NCBI GenBank assembly: GCA_020846135.1
Contig: JADLEK010000017.1
Location: 1 to 64,000, forward strand
Direction of reading: 5' to 3'
Length of the DNA: 64,000 nucleotides
Source of the DNA: Gammaproteobacteria bacterium
GTDB lineage: Bacteria; Pseudomonadota; Gammaproteobacteria; Competibacterales; Competibacteraceae
A program made the translations under genes and the position numbers. Position 1 is the stretch's first letter. Every line of letters begins with the position of its first letter. Of the stretch, positions 27,246 to 34,968 are shown one piece after another. The notes beneath the pieces were generated by a model. It made no database searches and was not told where the DNA came from. It worked only from the letters and a program-made list of their open reading frames with translations.

Positions 27246-27340
27246 CCACGGATAGACACGGAATAAATACGGAAACAGCAAAAGCTATTGTTTTTCGTGT
27301 CTTTTCTTCTCTTTTCGTGTGCTTCCGCGCCTTTCCGTGG
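27246..27340. repeat. ACGGAA-type repeat, two inverted arms
   Basis: CCACGGATAGACACGGAA and further ACGGAA units run over 27246-27284. The complementary TTTTCGTGT...TTTCCGTGG runs over 27291-27340. It belongs to the same sequence family as the copies at 50196-50220 and 50896-50929. Confidence 0.6.
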
Positions 27341-27363
27341 CGAGCGGCAAGAACAGGTAGTAG

Positions 27364-27867
27364 TTATAAATCTCTGTAGTTCTGCGCCAGTTGGTCCCAG
27401 GTTTGAATTTCCGGCATTGTTAATAACTGACGGGCAAACTCCAGCGCTGCGCTCAAATTTATTTGCGCAGCCGCACTTAATGCGTCGCCCAATTCGAAAA
27501 CTTCACCGTGAATCGCCAGTTGAAAGGCGGGCGGCGGTGATTCCGCGTTGATTTTTCGATAAACCTGTAAAACCACAGCCGGCGACAAGGCATGACTGGT
27601 ATAGCCCGTGTCTTCTGCCGGTTGCAGGCGGGTAAACGCGAAAGGCGATCGGCAAGCAATGCCGGCGTCTACAAACAGCGCCAGCGTTCGGTTTTCCAAA
27701 TCCACCGCATGTTCAATCTGCAACTGAAAGTCAGTCAACAGCTCAACGTCGTCCTGTTGATTGAGTAACTTGCACAATTCCGCCAGGCGTTCCAGAAATA
27801 AAGGCCCTAATGCGTCATCACCTCGACTGGGATTGCCGACCGCAATAATCAATAGCGATTTACGCAA
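27364..27867 (-). CDS. Hydrogenase-maturation-type endopeptidase
   Basis: A 167-residue protein starting LLIIAVGNPSRGDDALGP, the signature of the HyaD/HybD/HoxW peptidases that trim the C-terminus of NiFe-hydrogenase large subunits. The metal-binding Asp is in GDDALG; FVDAGI and SHALSP continue the fold. No hydrogenase structural gene is in the window, so its target must be elsewhere. It begins at a TTG and the start is uncertain. It is followed at a distance by the AmmeMemoRadiSam genes. Confidence 0.82.
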   Translation of the reverse strand: MRKSLLIIAVGNPSRGDDALGPLFLERLAELCKLLNQQDDVELLTDFQLQIEHAVDLENRTLALFVDAGIACRSPFAFTRLQPAEDTGYTSHALSPAVVLQVYRKINAESPPPAFQLAIHGEVFELGDALSAAAQINLSAALEFARQLLTMPEIQTWDQLAQNYRDL

Positions 27868-27948
27868 GATTCGGTTACTCCTTTTGGATTATTCTGGAAT
27901 TGAGTATGGAATAGCGTAACGCCATCAGATGGAATCGCCATCCCGCGT

Positions 27949-29073
27949 TCAGTTTACATACTGCCGCAGCCGCACCGGTCGCCGCCGCGCTCCCCAGGTT
28001 CCCGGTTCAGCCTCGAAGACTCCGGCGCAGGCGGTTCCGCAACTGTTGCAGCGCCCGTCATCGCTCAGATTCCAGACCCCCAGCGTGTACCAGTCGCGCC
28101 CAATCAGCTTCTGGCCGCAGTGATGACAATAAGTGCTGTCGCCTTTTTCATCGTGGATATTGCCGGTATAGGCATAATGAATGCCGTTTTTCAGCGCAAT
28201 CCGCCGCGCCCGGCTTAACGTGGAAGGCGGCGTCGGGGAATGATTCATCATCTTCCAGTCGGGGTGAAAGGCAGTGAAATGTATCGGCACGTCCGGCCCC
28301 AGATTTTCCATTACCCATTGGGTCATCGCTTCCAGTTCCGCATCAGAATCATTCTCGCCGGGAATCAGCAGGGTCGTAATCTCGAACCAGACGCTGGTTT
28401 CGCGTTTCAGATAAACCAGGGTATCCAGTACCGGCTGCAAATGACCGCCGCAGATTTTCCAGTAGAAGTCCTCGGTAAATGCCTTGAGATCGACATTGGC
28501 GGCATCCATGTACTGGTAAAATTCCCGGCGCGGCTCCTCGCACATATAACCAGCCGTTACCGCCACCGATTTAATCCCGTATTCCCGGCAGGCGATCGTG
28601 GTATCGATGGCGTATTCCATAAAAATCACCGGGTCGTTATAGGTATACGCCACACTGCGGCATTCCAGCTCATGCGCGACCCGCGCTAGTTTCGCCGGCG
28701 AGGCTTCATCCGCCAGGGTATCCATTTCGCGGGATTTGCTCATATCCCAGTTCTGGCAGAACTTGCAAGCCAGATTGCAGCCGGCGGTGCCGAATGACAA
28801 CACCGGAGTGCCGGGCAGAAAATGATTGAGCGGTTTCTTCTCAATCGGGTCAATGCAGAACCCGCTGGAGCGGCCATAGCTGGTCAGCATGATTTGCCCG
28901 TGGTGGCAAGCGCGGATGAAGCACAGGCCCTGCTGGCCTTCATGCAGCTTGCAGTAGCGCGGACAGACATCGCACTGGATCCGCCCATCGTCGAGGACAT
29001 GCCAGTAGCGGGTAGGGAAGAAGTCGGTAACGACTTCAGTATGGGCAAGCGTAGTTTTGGTGGTTCCGTTCAT
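27949..29073 (-). CDS. amrS: AmmeMemoRadiSam system radical SAM enzyme
   Basis: A 374-residue radical SAM protein. It opens with a cysteine-rich stretch CDVCPRYCKLHEGQQGLC, then the [4Fe-4S] cluster motif CNLACKFC. Other family blocks are YTYNDPVIFMEYA, DAANVDLKAF and HFTAFHPDWKM, followed by a C-terminal zinc-ribbon-like CHHCGQ...CNSCG. It is divergent from amrB/amrA, with which it forms the three-gene AmmeMemoRadiSam set. Recent work on the family concerns protein or peptide modification; the substrate here is unknown. CGAGG supports the start at 29073. Confidence 0.94.
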   Translation of the reverse strand: MNGTTKTTLAHTEVVTDFFPTRYWHVLDDGRIQCDVCPRYCKLHEGQQGLCFIRACHHGQIMLTSYGRSSGFCIDPIEKKPLNHFLPGTPVLSFGTAGCNLACKFCQNWDMSKSREMDTLADEASPAKLARVAHELECRSVAYTYNDPVIFMEYAIDTTIACREYGIKSVAVTAGYMCEEPRREFYQYMDAANVDLKAFTEDFYWKICGGHLQPVLDTLVYLKRETSVWFEITTLLIPGENDSDAELEAMTQWVMENLGPDVPIHFTAFHPDWKMMNHSPTPPSTLSRARRIALKNGIHYAYTGNIHDEKGDSTYCHHCGQKLIGRDWYTLGVWNLSDDGRCNSCGTACAGVFEAEPGTWGARRRPVRLRQYVN

Positions 29074-29106
29074 CACGGCCTCGTGGTCAAAGGCTCTGGT
29101 CTTTTT

Positions 29107-29163
29107 ATGAAATCCAGCGGTTGGCACCGTCGTCGGCTGGAGATCCTGATCCCTGGATTTCAT
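29107..29163. repeat. 11-bp inverted repeat in the amrS/amrB divergent region
   Basis: ATGAAATCCAG (29107-29117) is perfectly complementary to CTGGATTTCAT (29153-29163). It lies between two divergent genes of one system, ahead of a TATACT hexamer at 29188-29193, and could be an operator for coordinated control. Confidence 0.45.
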
Positions 29164-29225
29164 CCGCAATGGGTAGTTTTGCTGTCCTATACTTTAATAC
29201 ATTAACTACATTGTCGGAGGACGCC

Positions 29226-30014
29226 ATGCAAACGATACGTACTCCCGCAGTCGCGGGGCAGTTCTATCCGGCGAATCCCGCTCAGTTGCACATCCAGGTG
29301 CAGCAATTCCTCAGCCAGGTGGAGCCGCCCGCGGAACCGCCACCCAAGGCGATCATCGTTCCGCATGCCGGTTACATCTATTCCGGGCCGGTCGCTGCCT
29401 CGGCTTACGCCCGGCTCAAGGCCGCCCGCGACCAAATCACCCGCGTAGTCTTGCTGGGACCCAGCCACCGGGTTGGGTTTCGGGGCATCGCGGTCAGTGC
29501 GATGATCGCCTTCGCGACGCCGCTGGGCCAGATTCCCCTGGATCAGGAAGCAGTGGAACTCGTTCAGCAACTCCCGGAAGTGGGCTTTCTGGAGCAAGCC
29601 CACGCTCAGGAACACAGTCTGGAAGTGCATCTGCCGTTTTTGCAGGAGGTACTGGGCGACTTCAAGCTGATCCCGCTGGTGGTGGGCGATGCCGGTCCAG
29701 CCGAGGTGGGCGCAGTGCTGGAGGCGCTATGGGGCGGGCCGGAAACCCTGATCGTGATCAGTTCCGATCTGAGCCATTACCATGATTATCAGACCGCCCG
29801 GCAGATGGACGGCGCTACCTCCAGGGCCATCGAGGCACTGCGCTTCGAGGACATCGGTTATGACCAGGCCTGTGGGCGGAACCCGGTGAATGGTCTGTTA
29901 TGGGTCGCGCGGCGGAAAAAGCTGCACGGGGAAACGATTGATCTGCGTAATTCCGGCGACACCGCCGGGCCGCGTAACCAGGTTGTGGGGTATGGCGCTT
30001 ATGTTTTCCATTGA
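29226..30014 (+). CDS. amrB: AmmeMemoRadiSam system protein B (Memo family)
   Basis: A 262-residue Memo-family protein related to extradiol dioxygenases. Its blocks are RTPAVAGQFYPANP, PHAGYIYSGPVAASAY, LLGPSHRV, EHSLEVHLPFLQ, SSDLSHYHDY and DACGRNPV-like QACGRNPVNG. The histidines of PHAGY, EHS and SHYH correspond to the metal site. GGAGGA lies just upstream of the ATG at 29226. Its last bases overlap amrA. Confidence 0.95.
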   Translation: MQTIRTPAVAGQFYPANPAQLHIQVQQFLSQVEPPAEPPPKAIIVPHAGYIYSGPVAASAYARLKAARDQITRVVLLGPSHRVGFRGIAVSAMIAFATPLGQIPLDQEAVELVQQLPEVGFLEQAHAQEHSLEVHLPFLQEVLGDFKLIPLVVGDAGPAEVGAVLEALWGGPETLIVISSDLSHYHDYQTARQMDGATSRAIEALRFEDIGYDQACGRNPVNGLLWVARRKKLHGETIDLRNSGDTAGPRNQVVGYGAYVFH

Positions 30015-30585
30015 GGCTCTGTCAAAACCGGATCGGGTGACCCTGCTCGACGTGGCCCGCGCCTCGATTCGGCACGGACTGGATCACGGCCAGGCGTTAC
30101 CGGTCCATCTGGAGGACTACCCGGAAACCCTGCGCGTACCGCGGGCAACCTTCGTCACCCTGGACATCGGCGGGCAGTTGCGGGGCTGTATTGGCGCGTT
30201 GGCGGCTTATCAACCGCTGGTTCAGGATGTCGCGGCTCATGCTTACGCGGCAGCGTTTGAGGACCCGCGTTTCCCGGAGCTGCGCGTCGATGAATTGCCC
30301 AAACTGGACCTTCATATTTCGGTGCTGTCGCCGCCGGAACTGTTGCAGTTCGGTTCCGAAGCGGAATTGCTGGCGCAACTGCGGCCCGGAGTGGATGGAC
30401 TGATCCTGCAGTTTCGCCACCACCGCTCGACCTTTCTGCCGTCAGTATGGGAGCAATTGCCTGATCCTTATATATTTCTGGCCCAGCTCAAGCAGAAAGC
30501 CGGATTGCCGCTGGATTTCTGGTCGCCAGAATTGCAGGCGGAGCGTTATACAGCGGATTATTTCGGCGCGGCGGATCGGGTCTGA
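29992..30585 (+). CDS. amrA: AmmeMemoRadiSam system protein A (AMMECR1 domain)
   Basis: A 197-residue AMMECR1-domain protein with the hallmark GGQLRGCIGAL followed by AYAAAFEDPRFPEL and HISVLSPPELL. It has PGVDGLILQFRHHRSTFLPSVWEQ (in pieces) and a C-terminal QLKQKAGLPLDFW. The ATG at 29992 overlaps amrB by 23 bases; an ATG at 30001 is the alternative. Function is unknown beyond its constant pairing with amrB and amrS. It converges with the next gene and their ends overlap by 28 bases. Confidence 0.93.
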   Translation: MALMFSIEALSKPDRVTLLDVARASIRHGLDHGQALPVHLEDYPETLRVPRATFVTLDIGGQLRGCIGALAAYQPLVQDVAAHAYAAAFEDPRFPELRVDELPKLDLHISVLSPPELLQFGSEAELLAQLRPGVDGLILQFRHHRSTFLPSVWEQLPDPYIFLAQLKQKAGLPLDFWSPELQAERYTADYFGAADRV

Positions 30586-31211
30586 ATCCGCCGCAGCCGT
30601 TGCAGATCGGCGGGCGTATCCACATCCCAGCCGATGGGTAATTCCGCCCAGTTCAGACCGGCTCGCCGGAGCCGGCGACGGGTTGCCTCCAATACGGTCG
30701 GCGTACCCCAGGCGATGTTCTGAAACAGCGTCGGGGCGGGCCGATTCAGGCCAATCAACACATAACCGCCATCTGCCGCTGGTCCCAGCAAGACATCGGA
30801 GCCGGCGGCAAGCTGGCGAAAGGCATCACGCAGTTCCGCTCCGCCCAGTGAGGCGCAATCGCCGCCAATCACGACCGCCGGATGACCCTGGTTCACAGTC
30901 CGGGTCAGCGCATGATGTATCCGCCGCCCCAGATCGCCCGAACTCTGCCGCCGCAAGCGCACCCCGTAATCCCGCTGGCAGGCGATAAAAAAGCCATGCC
31001 GCGCATCCGGCGCACCCCAGAGTTCAAGCGGGCATAGCCGGGCCGCAGCAGCCATCGCCAAGGTTCGGCGTAACAATTTTTTATACAGTTCCGCCGCGCC
31101 GCGTGGCCCCAACCGTCCCGCCAGCCGGGTCTTGACCTGACCGGGAACCGGGGCCTTGGCGAAAATCAGCAGCCGGGCAGAGGGAAAGGCGTAGCGGTCA
31201 TTGTTATTCAT
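30558..31211 (-). CDS. TIGR04282-type glycosyltransferase
   Basis: A 217-residue protein beginning with LLIFAKAPVPGQVKTRLA, the typical N-terminus of the TIGR04282 glycosyltransferase/nucleotidyltransferase-like family. GGDCASLGG, LGPAADGGYVLIGL and WDVDTPADLQRL follow. These genes are often paired with TIGR04283 transferases, as here, and were named for a proposed arsenosugar pathway; the true product is not established. No arsenic-related gene is visible in the window. Confidence 0.88.
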   Translation of the reverse strand: MNNNDRYAFPSARLLIFAKAPVPGQVKTRLAGRLGPRGAAELYKKLLRRTLAMAAAARLCPLELWGAPDARHGFFIACQRDYGVRLRRQSSGDLGRRIHHALTRTVNQGHPAVVIGGDCASLGGAELRDAFRQLAAGSDVLLGPAADGGYVLIGLNRPAPTLFQNIAWGTPTVLEATRRRLRRAGLNWAELPIGWDVDTPADLQRLRRIQTRSAAPK

Positions 31212-31218
31212 GGCGGTG

Positions 31219-31905
31219 TTATTTATGGCGGTAGTAAATCCGGGCCAGTTGATCAGGATCAGCGCCGAAAAAATAGGCCAGCCGCAACCGCCACATCAGC
31301 AGAATGGTGCGGAACACGCCGCCGCGCTCCCACCGGCGGCTGGACGTGATCAACGGCTGGCGCAAGCAGACCGGTGGGCTATGCCGCTTGAGCAGCTGGC
31401 TCAGGGCAATGTCCTCCATCAGTGCGATGAGCGGATAGCCGCCGATCTGTTCAAAGATCGCACGGCGCACAAAGATGCCCTGATCGCCGGTGGCGATGCC
31501 GGTCAGGCGGGAACGCCCATTCATCAGGGTTTCCACCATTCGCAGCGCCGGGTGCGGTCCGGACAGCCGGACGTCGAAGCGGCCCCAATCCCGGTTGGGG
31601 TCCGCCAGGGCGGTCTGAATCAAGGCAATGGCGTTGTCCGGCGGCAGACTGTCGGCGTGCAGAAACCAGAGAATCTCGCTCCGGGCGCTTGCTGCCCCGG
31701 CGTTCATCTGCGCCGCCCGGCCTTTGGGCGCGGCAACGACTCGATCAGCCAGTGGTTCAGCCAGCGCCACCGTTTGATCAACGCTGCCGCCATCGGCGAT
31801 GATCAATTCGCACTCCGATCCCCGCCAGACTTGCATGATTTTCAGTCCGGCAACGATCTGCGACTCCTCATTCAGGGTGGGTACGATGATAGCGATGTGG
31901 GCCAT
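31219..31905 (-). CDS. TIGR04283-type family 2 glycosyltransferase
   Basis: A 228-residue GT2-fold glycosyltransferase with HIAIIVPTLNEES at the N-terminus, IADGGSVDQT (nucleotide-sugar site), AARMNAG-like AAQMNAGAA, LWFLHADSLPP (DxD-like region) and GGYPLIALMEDI. A C-terminal span RWERGGVFRTILLMWRLRLAYFFG (in pieces) ends it. I begin it at the ATG at 31905. A longer reading would translate the antisense of the tRNA gene and is false. Seven bases separate it from the TIGR04282 gene downstream. Confidence 0.88.
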   Translation of the reverse strand: MAHIAIIVPTLNEESQIVAGLKIMQVWRGSECELIIADGGSVDQTVALAEPLADRVVAAPKGRAAQMNAGAASARSEILWFLHADSLPPDNAIALIQTALADPNRDWGRFDVRLSGPHPALRMVETLMNGRSRLTGIATGDQGIFVRRAIFEQIGGYPLIALMEDIALSQLLKRHSPPVCLRQPLITSSRRWERGGVFRTILLMWRLRLAYFFGADPDQLARIYYRHK

Positions 31906-31976
31906 GATTTTTCCGGGGGCAGGTCTAGCTAATAGCGGTTGCAGATTGTATGATCCGGCTCCCTCATTATGGTCAT

Positions 31977-32052
<76 letters not shown>

Positions 32053-32085
32053 ATTCAAGATCCAGGTATGTCCTGAGTCATCCAT

Positions 32086-32112
32086 AAGCCCGCGTCAGTG
32101 CGGGCTTTTTTG
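32086..32112 (+). terminator. Intrinsic terminator after tRNA-Ala
   Basis: AAGCCCGC (32086-32093) and GCGGGCTT (32100-32107) form an 8-bp stem with loop GTCAGT, and the T-run continues to 32111. This is a textbook factor-independent terminator. Confidence 0.8.
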
Positions 32113-32427
32113 TGGGCGTCACGTCCGGTGCGGTCCGTCAACATCCCTTATGATCATTTTTGCGCGGAAGGGTCGTTTTCTAAACTCAATCACCTATGCG
32201 AATAGTCGTAGAACCTCGCCGGCCGGCCGATACGGCGCTCAGGGCCGAGCGGCAAGGCATGATGCGACCAAGACCAGAGCGATGGGGAAGACCCCGGCGG
32301 GCTAGTGCTGGCTCTCAAAGGGCGCGGCATCACGCATGCGCCCGATGCATTCGATGGTCGCCTGCGATGACGGAAACTAGGTTTATGGTGATATCCCACT
32401 GGGATAACGGCAGCGGAGGATGCATCG

Positions 32428-32475
32428 ATGCGATTGGGGATCGATCTGGGCGGAACGAAAACCGAAATAAAAACG
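32428..32475 (+). pseudogene. Truncated start of a ROK-family sugar kinase gene
   Basis: A Shine-Dalgarno sequence (GGAGG) and an ATG lead into MRLGIDLGGTKTEIKT, the exact N-terminal phosphate-binding motif DLGGTKTE of ROK kinases. Similarity ends about codon 15 (near 32470), where the convergent MaoC gene begins. No other part of a kinase is present nearby. I read it as the leftover 5' end after a deletion or rearrangement. The 315 bases before it (32113-32427) hold no recognisable gene. Confidence 0.65.
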
Positions 32476-32934
32476 CTAAGCTTTGACGCGGCGGCTGACC
32501 ATGAAGGTCGCGAACCCTTCCACCACGATTTTATCGGCCACCGTGCAAATCGTGGTCATCACCACCCGCCGCCGTTCCTGGTTGATCTCCTGAATGGTGC
32601 AAGTCGCAGTCACCGTGTCGCCGATCCGCACCGGGGCCTTGAAGCGCAACTGCTGATCGACGTAGATACAACCCGGCCCCGGCAGGCGGGTGCCTGCCAC
32701 GCAGGAAATCAGCCCGGCGCAGAACATGCCATGCGCGATCCGGCCTTTGAACTGGGTTTTGGCGGCAAAAACTTCATTGCAATGCACCGGGTTGTTGTCC
32801 CCGGTCAGCCCGGCGAACATCACCACATCGGTCTCGGTGACGGTCTTGGCGTGAGAGGCGCTCATGCCTACGCTCAGGTCTTCCAGGTAGTAGCCGTGGA
32901 TGCTGTCGTTATAACCTTCATGATTCGAGTACAT
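32476..32934 (-). CDS. MaoC-type (R)-specific enoyl-CoA hydratase
   Basis: A 152-residue single hot-dog-fold protein. It has the hydratase-2 motif FAGLTGDNNPVHCNEVFAA with the catalytic Asp and His, then GRIAHGMFCAGLIS and YVDQQLRFKAPVRIGDTV (in pieces). Enzymes of this kind (PhaJ-like) hydrate trans-2-enoyl-CoA to (R)-3-hydroxyacyl-CoA for polyhydroxyalkanoate synthesis or fatty-acid metabolism. The start at 32934 has GGAG upstream. The neighbouring etf and acyl-CoA dehydrogenase genes fit a fatty-acid role. Confidence 0.9.
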   Translation of the reverse strand: MYSNHEGYNDSIHGYYLEDLSVGMSASHAKTVTETDVVMFAGLTGDNNPVHCNEVFAAKTQFKGRIAHGMFCAGLISCVAGTRLPGPGCIYVDQQLRFKAPVRIGDTVTATCTIQEINQERRRVVMTTICTVADKIVVEGFATFMVSRRVKA

Positions 32935-33058
32935 ACGCTGCTCCGGTGGAGTTGGGAAAACGGGTTTGGGGTTGAGCAAAATTTAGGCAGGGAACTGAAT
33001 TTCGGTAGCCAATAAAGGCATTGCATCGCTAACCGGGACTAAATACCATAACTTAGCA

Positions 33059-33070
33059 GGGTTTAAACCC
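33059..33070. promoter_or_regulatory. 12-bp perfect palindrome GGGTTTAAACCC
   Basis: It lies in the 199-base divergent region between the MaoC gene and etfB, 63 bases before etfB. Position and symmetry suit an operator for a dimeric regulator; no known regulator consensus is matched. Confidence 0.3.
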
Positions 33071-33133
33071 GCTGAATTTTTTCCACAACCGGGTTCATTC
33101 CACAACGTGAACTATTCCAAACGAAGGTGAACG

Positions 33134-33883
33134 ATGAAAATTCTAGTCGCCGTAAAACGGGTCGTTGACTACAACGTCAAGGTTCGGGCGAAAGCCGACG
33201 GTTCCGGCGTGGAAACCGCCAACGTCAAGATGTCGATGAATCCGTTCGATGAAATCGCTATCGAAGAAGCGGTGCGGTTGCAGGAAGCCGGCAAGGCCAA
33301 GGAAATCGTGGCGGTATCGCTGGGGGTGGCCGCCTGTCAGGACACGATTCGCACCGCGCTGGCGATGGGCGCTGACCGCGGTATTCTGGTGGAAACCGAT
33401 GCCGAACTGCAACCGCTGGCGGTCGCCAAGCTGCTTAAAGCGGTGGTCGAGAAGGAGCAGCCTGACCTGCTCATCCTCGGTAAGCAGGCGATTGACGACG
33501 ACGCCAACCAGACCGGCCAGATGCTGGCGGCGCTGCTGGGCTGGTCGCAAGGCACCTTCGCCTCCAAGGTGGAGATTGGCGCCGGTGAAATCAATGTCAC
33601 CCGCGAAGTCGATGGCGGTCTGGAAACAGTGGCGGTCAAGTTGCCGGCGGTGATCACGACCGACCTGCGTTTGAATGAGCCGCGTTTCGTCAAGTTGCCC
33701 AACATCATGAAAGCCAAGAAGAAGCCGCTGGCGGTGCTAAAACCGGACGAGCTGGGGGTGGACGTTGCGCCCCGACTAGTCACGCTCAAGGTGCAGGAAC
33801 CACCCAAGCGCCAGGCCGGCATCAAGGTCGACACTGTTGCCATTCTGGTCGACAAACTCCGCAACGAAGCGCACGTCATCTAA
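33134..33883 (+). CDS. etfB: Electron transfer flavoprotein, beta subunit
   Basis: A 249-residue ETF beta subunit. It starts [18 protein letters not shown] and has [37 protein letters not shown], and the family signature [12 protein letters not shown] with [15 protein letters not shown]. With EtfA it carries electrons from acyl-CoA dehydrogenases to the quinone pool through ETF dehydrogenase. AAGGTGA is the Shine-Dalgarno sequence. etfA follows after 18 bases. Confidence 0.97.
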   Translation: MKILVAVKRVVDYNVKVRAKADGSGVETANVKMSMNPFDEIAIEEAVRLQEAGKAKEIVAVSLGVAACQDTIRTALAMGADRGILVETDAELQPLAVAKLLKAVVEKEQPDLLILGKQAIDDDANQTGQMLAALLGWSQGTFASKVEIGAGEINVTREVDGGLETVAVKLPAVITTDLRLNEPRFVKLPNIMKAKKKPLAVLKPDELGVDVAPRLVTLKVQEPPKRQAGIKVDTVAILVDKLRNEAHVI

Positions 33884-33901
33884 GCCGCGAGTACTGAAAC
33901 C

Positions 33902-34852
33902 ATGAGCATTCTGGTCATTGCCGAACACGACAACGCCGTTCTCAAGGCGGCGACGCTGAACACGATTACTGCCGCTTCGCAACTGGGCAGCGATATTGCC
34001 ATTCTGGTCGCTGGTCAGGGCTGCGGCGCAGTCGCCGAAGCCGCCGCCCAGGTGGTCGGAGTCAAAAAAGTACTGGTCGCCGACGCTCCGCACTACGCCA
34101 ACCAGCTCGCCGAAAACGTCGCGGCGCTGGTCGTCAGTCTGGCCAACGGCTATACCCACATTCTGGCTCCGGCCACCGCCGCTGGGAAAAATACCCTGCC
34201 CCGGGTCGCAGCGCTGCTGGATGTGGCGCAGATTTCCGATGTGATCAAGGTTGAGAGCGTCGACACCTTCATCCGCCCGATCTACGCCGGCAACGTGCTG
34301 GCGACGGTGCAATCCAAGGACGCGATCAAGGTGATGACGGTGCGCGGCACTGCGTTTCCAGCGGCAACCGTGACCGGTGGCGCTGCTACGATTGAAGCAG
34401 TCGCAGCGGCGGCGGATGCCGGCGTGTCCCGCTTCGTCAGCCAGCAACTCACCAAATCGGATCGCCCGGAGCTGACCGCCGCCCGGATCATCATTTCCGG
34501 CGGGCGCGGCATGGGCAACGGCGACAATTTCAAGCTGCTGGAAGACGTGGCCGACAAGATCAATGCTGCGGTCGGCGCATCGCGGGCAGCGGTAGACGCC
34601 GGGTTTGTCCCCAATGATTATCAGGTCGGCCAGACCGGCAAGGTGGTCGCGCCCGACCTTTATATTGCGGTCGGCATTTCCGGGGCGATTCAACATCTGG
34701 CCGGGATGAAGGACAGCAAGGTAATCGTCGCGATCAACAAGGATGAGGAAGCGCCGATTTTCCAGGTCGCCGACTACGGGCTGGTGGCTGATCTGTTTAC
34801 CGCCGTCCCCGAATTATCCAAGGCGCTGGACCAGCTTAAAGCCGCTGGCTGA
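33902..34852 (+). CDS. etfA: Electron transfer flavoprotein, alpha subunit
   Basis: A 316-residue FAD-binding alpha subunit. Blocks include [23 protein letters not shown] (in pieces), [42 protein letters not shown] (in pieces) and the FAD signature [20 protein letters not shown]. It ends with [17 protein letters not shown]. It acts with EtfB; the acyl-CoA dehydrogenase gene downstream is the probable electron donor. A strong hairpin separates etfA from that gene. Confidence 0.97.
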   Translation: MSILVIAEHDNAVLKAATLNTITAASQLGSDIAILVAGQGCGAVAEAAAQVVGVKKVLVADAPHYANQLAENVAALVVSLANGYTHILAPATAAGKNTLPRVAALLDVAQISDVIKVESVDTFIRPIYAGNVLATVQSKDAIKVMTVRGTAFPAATVTGGAATIEAVAAAADAGVSRFVSQQLTKSDRPELTAARIIISGGRGMGNGDNFKLLEDVADKINAAVGASRAAVDAGFVPNDYQVGQTGKVVAPDLYIAVGISGAIQHLAGMKDSKVIVAINKDEEAPIFQVADYGLVADLFTAVPELSKALDQLKAAG

Positions 34853-34876
34853 ATCGTTTATACCCCAGCTTGATCT

Positions 34877-34902
34877 GCGCCGCCGTTCCTGGCGGCGCTT
34901 AT
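34877..34902 (+). terminator. Hairpin after etfA
   Basis: GCGCCGCC (34877-34884) and GGCGGCGC (34891-34898) form a perfect 8-bp stem with loop GTTCCT, followed by TTATTAT. It may end or attenuate the etfBA message ahead of the acyl-CoA dehydrogenase gene. Confidence 0.55.
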
Positions 34903-34968
34903 TATCCCTATCCCGCATGGTTATTCCGAACCCGATTTCTTCCGAACCCCATTACTCAGGAGGCGTCC

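Noticed and set aside
32113..32427. Possible decayed gene before the ROK fragment
   Set aside because: Several short frames exist on both strands, but none shows a family motif or a consistent frame.
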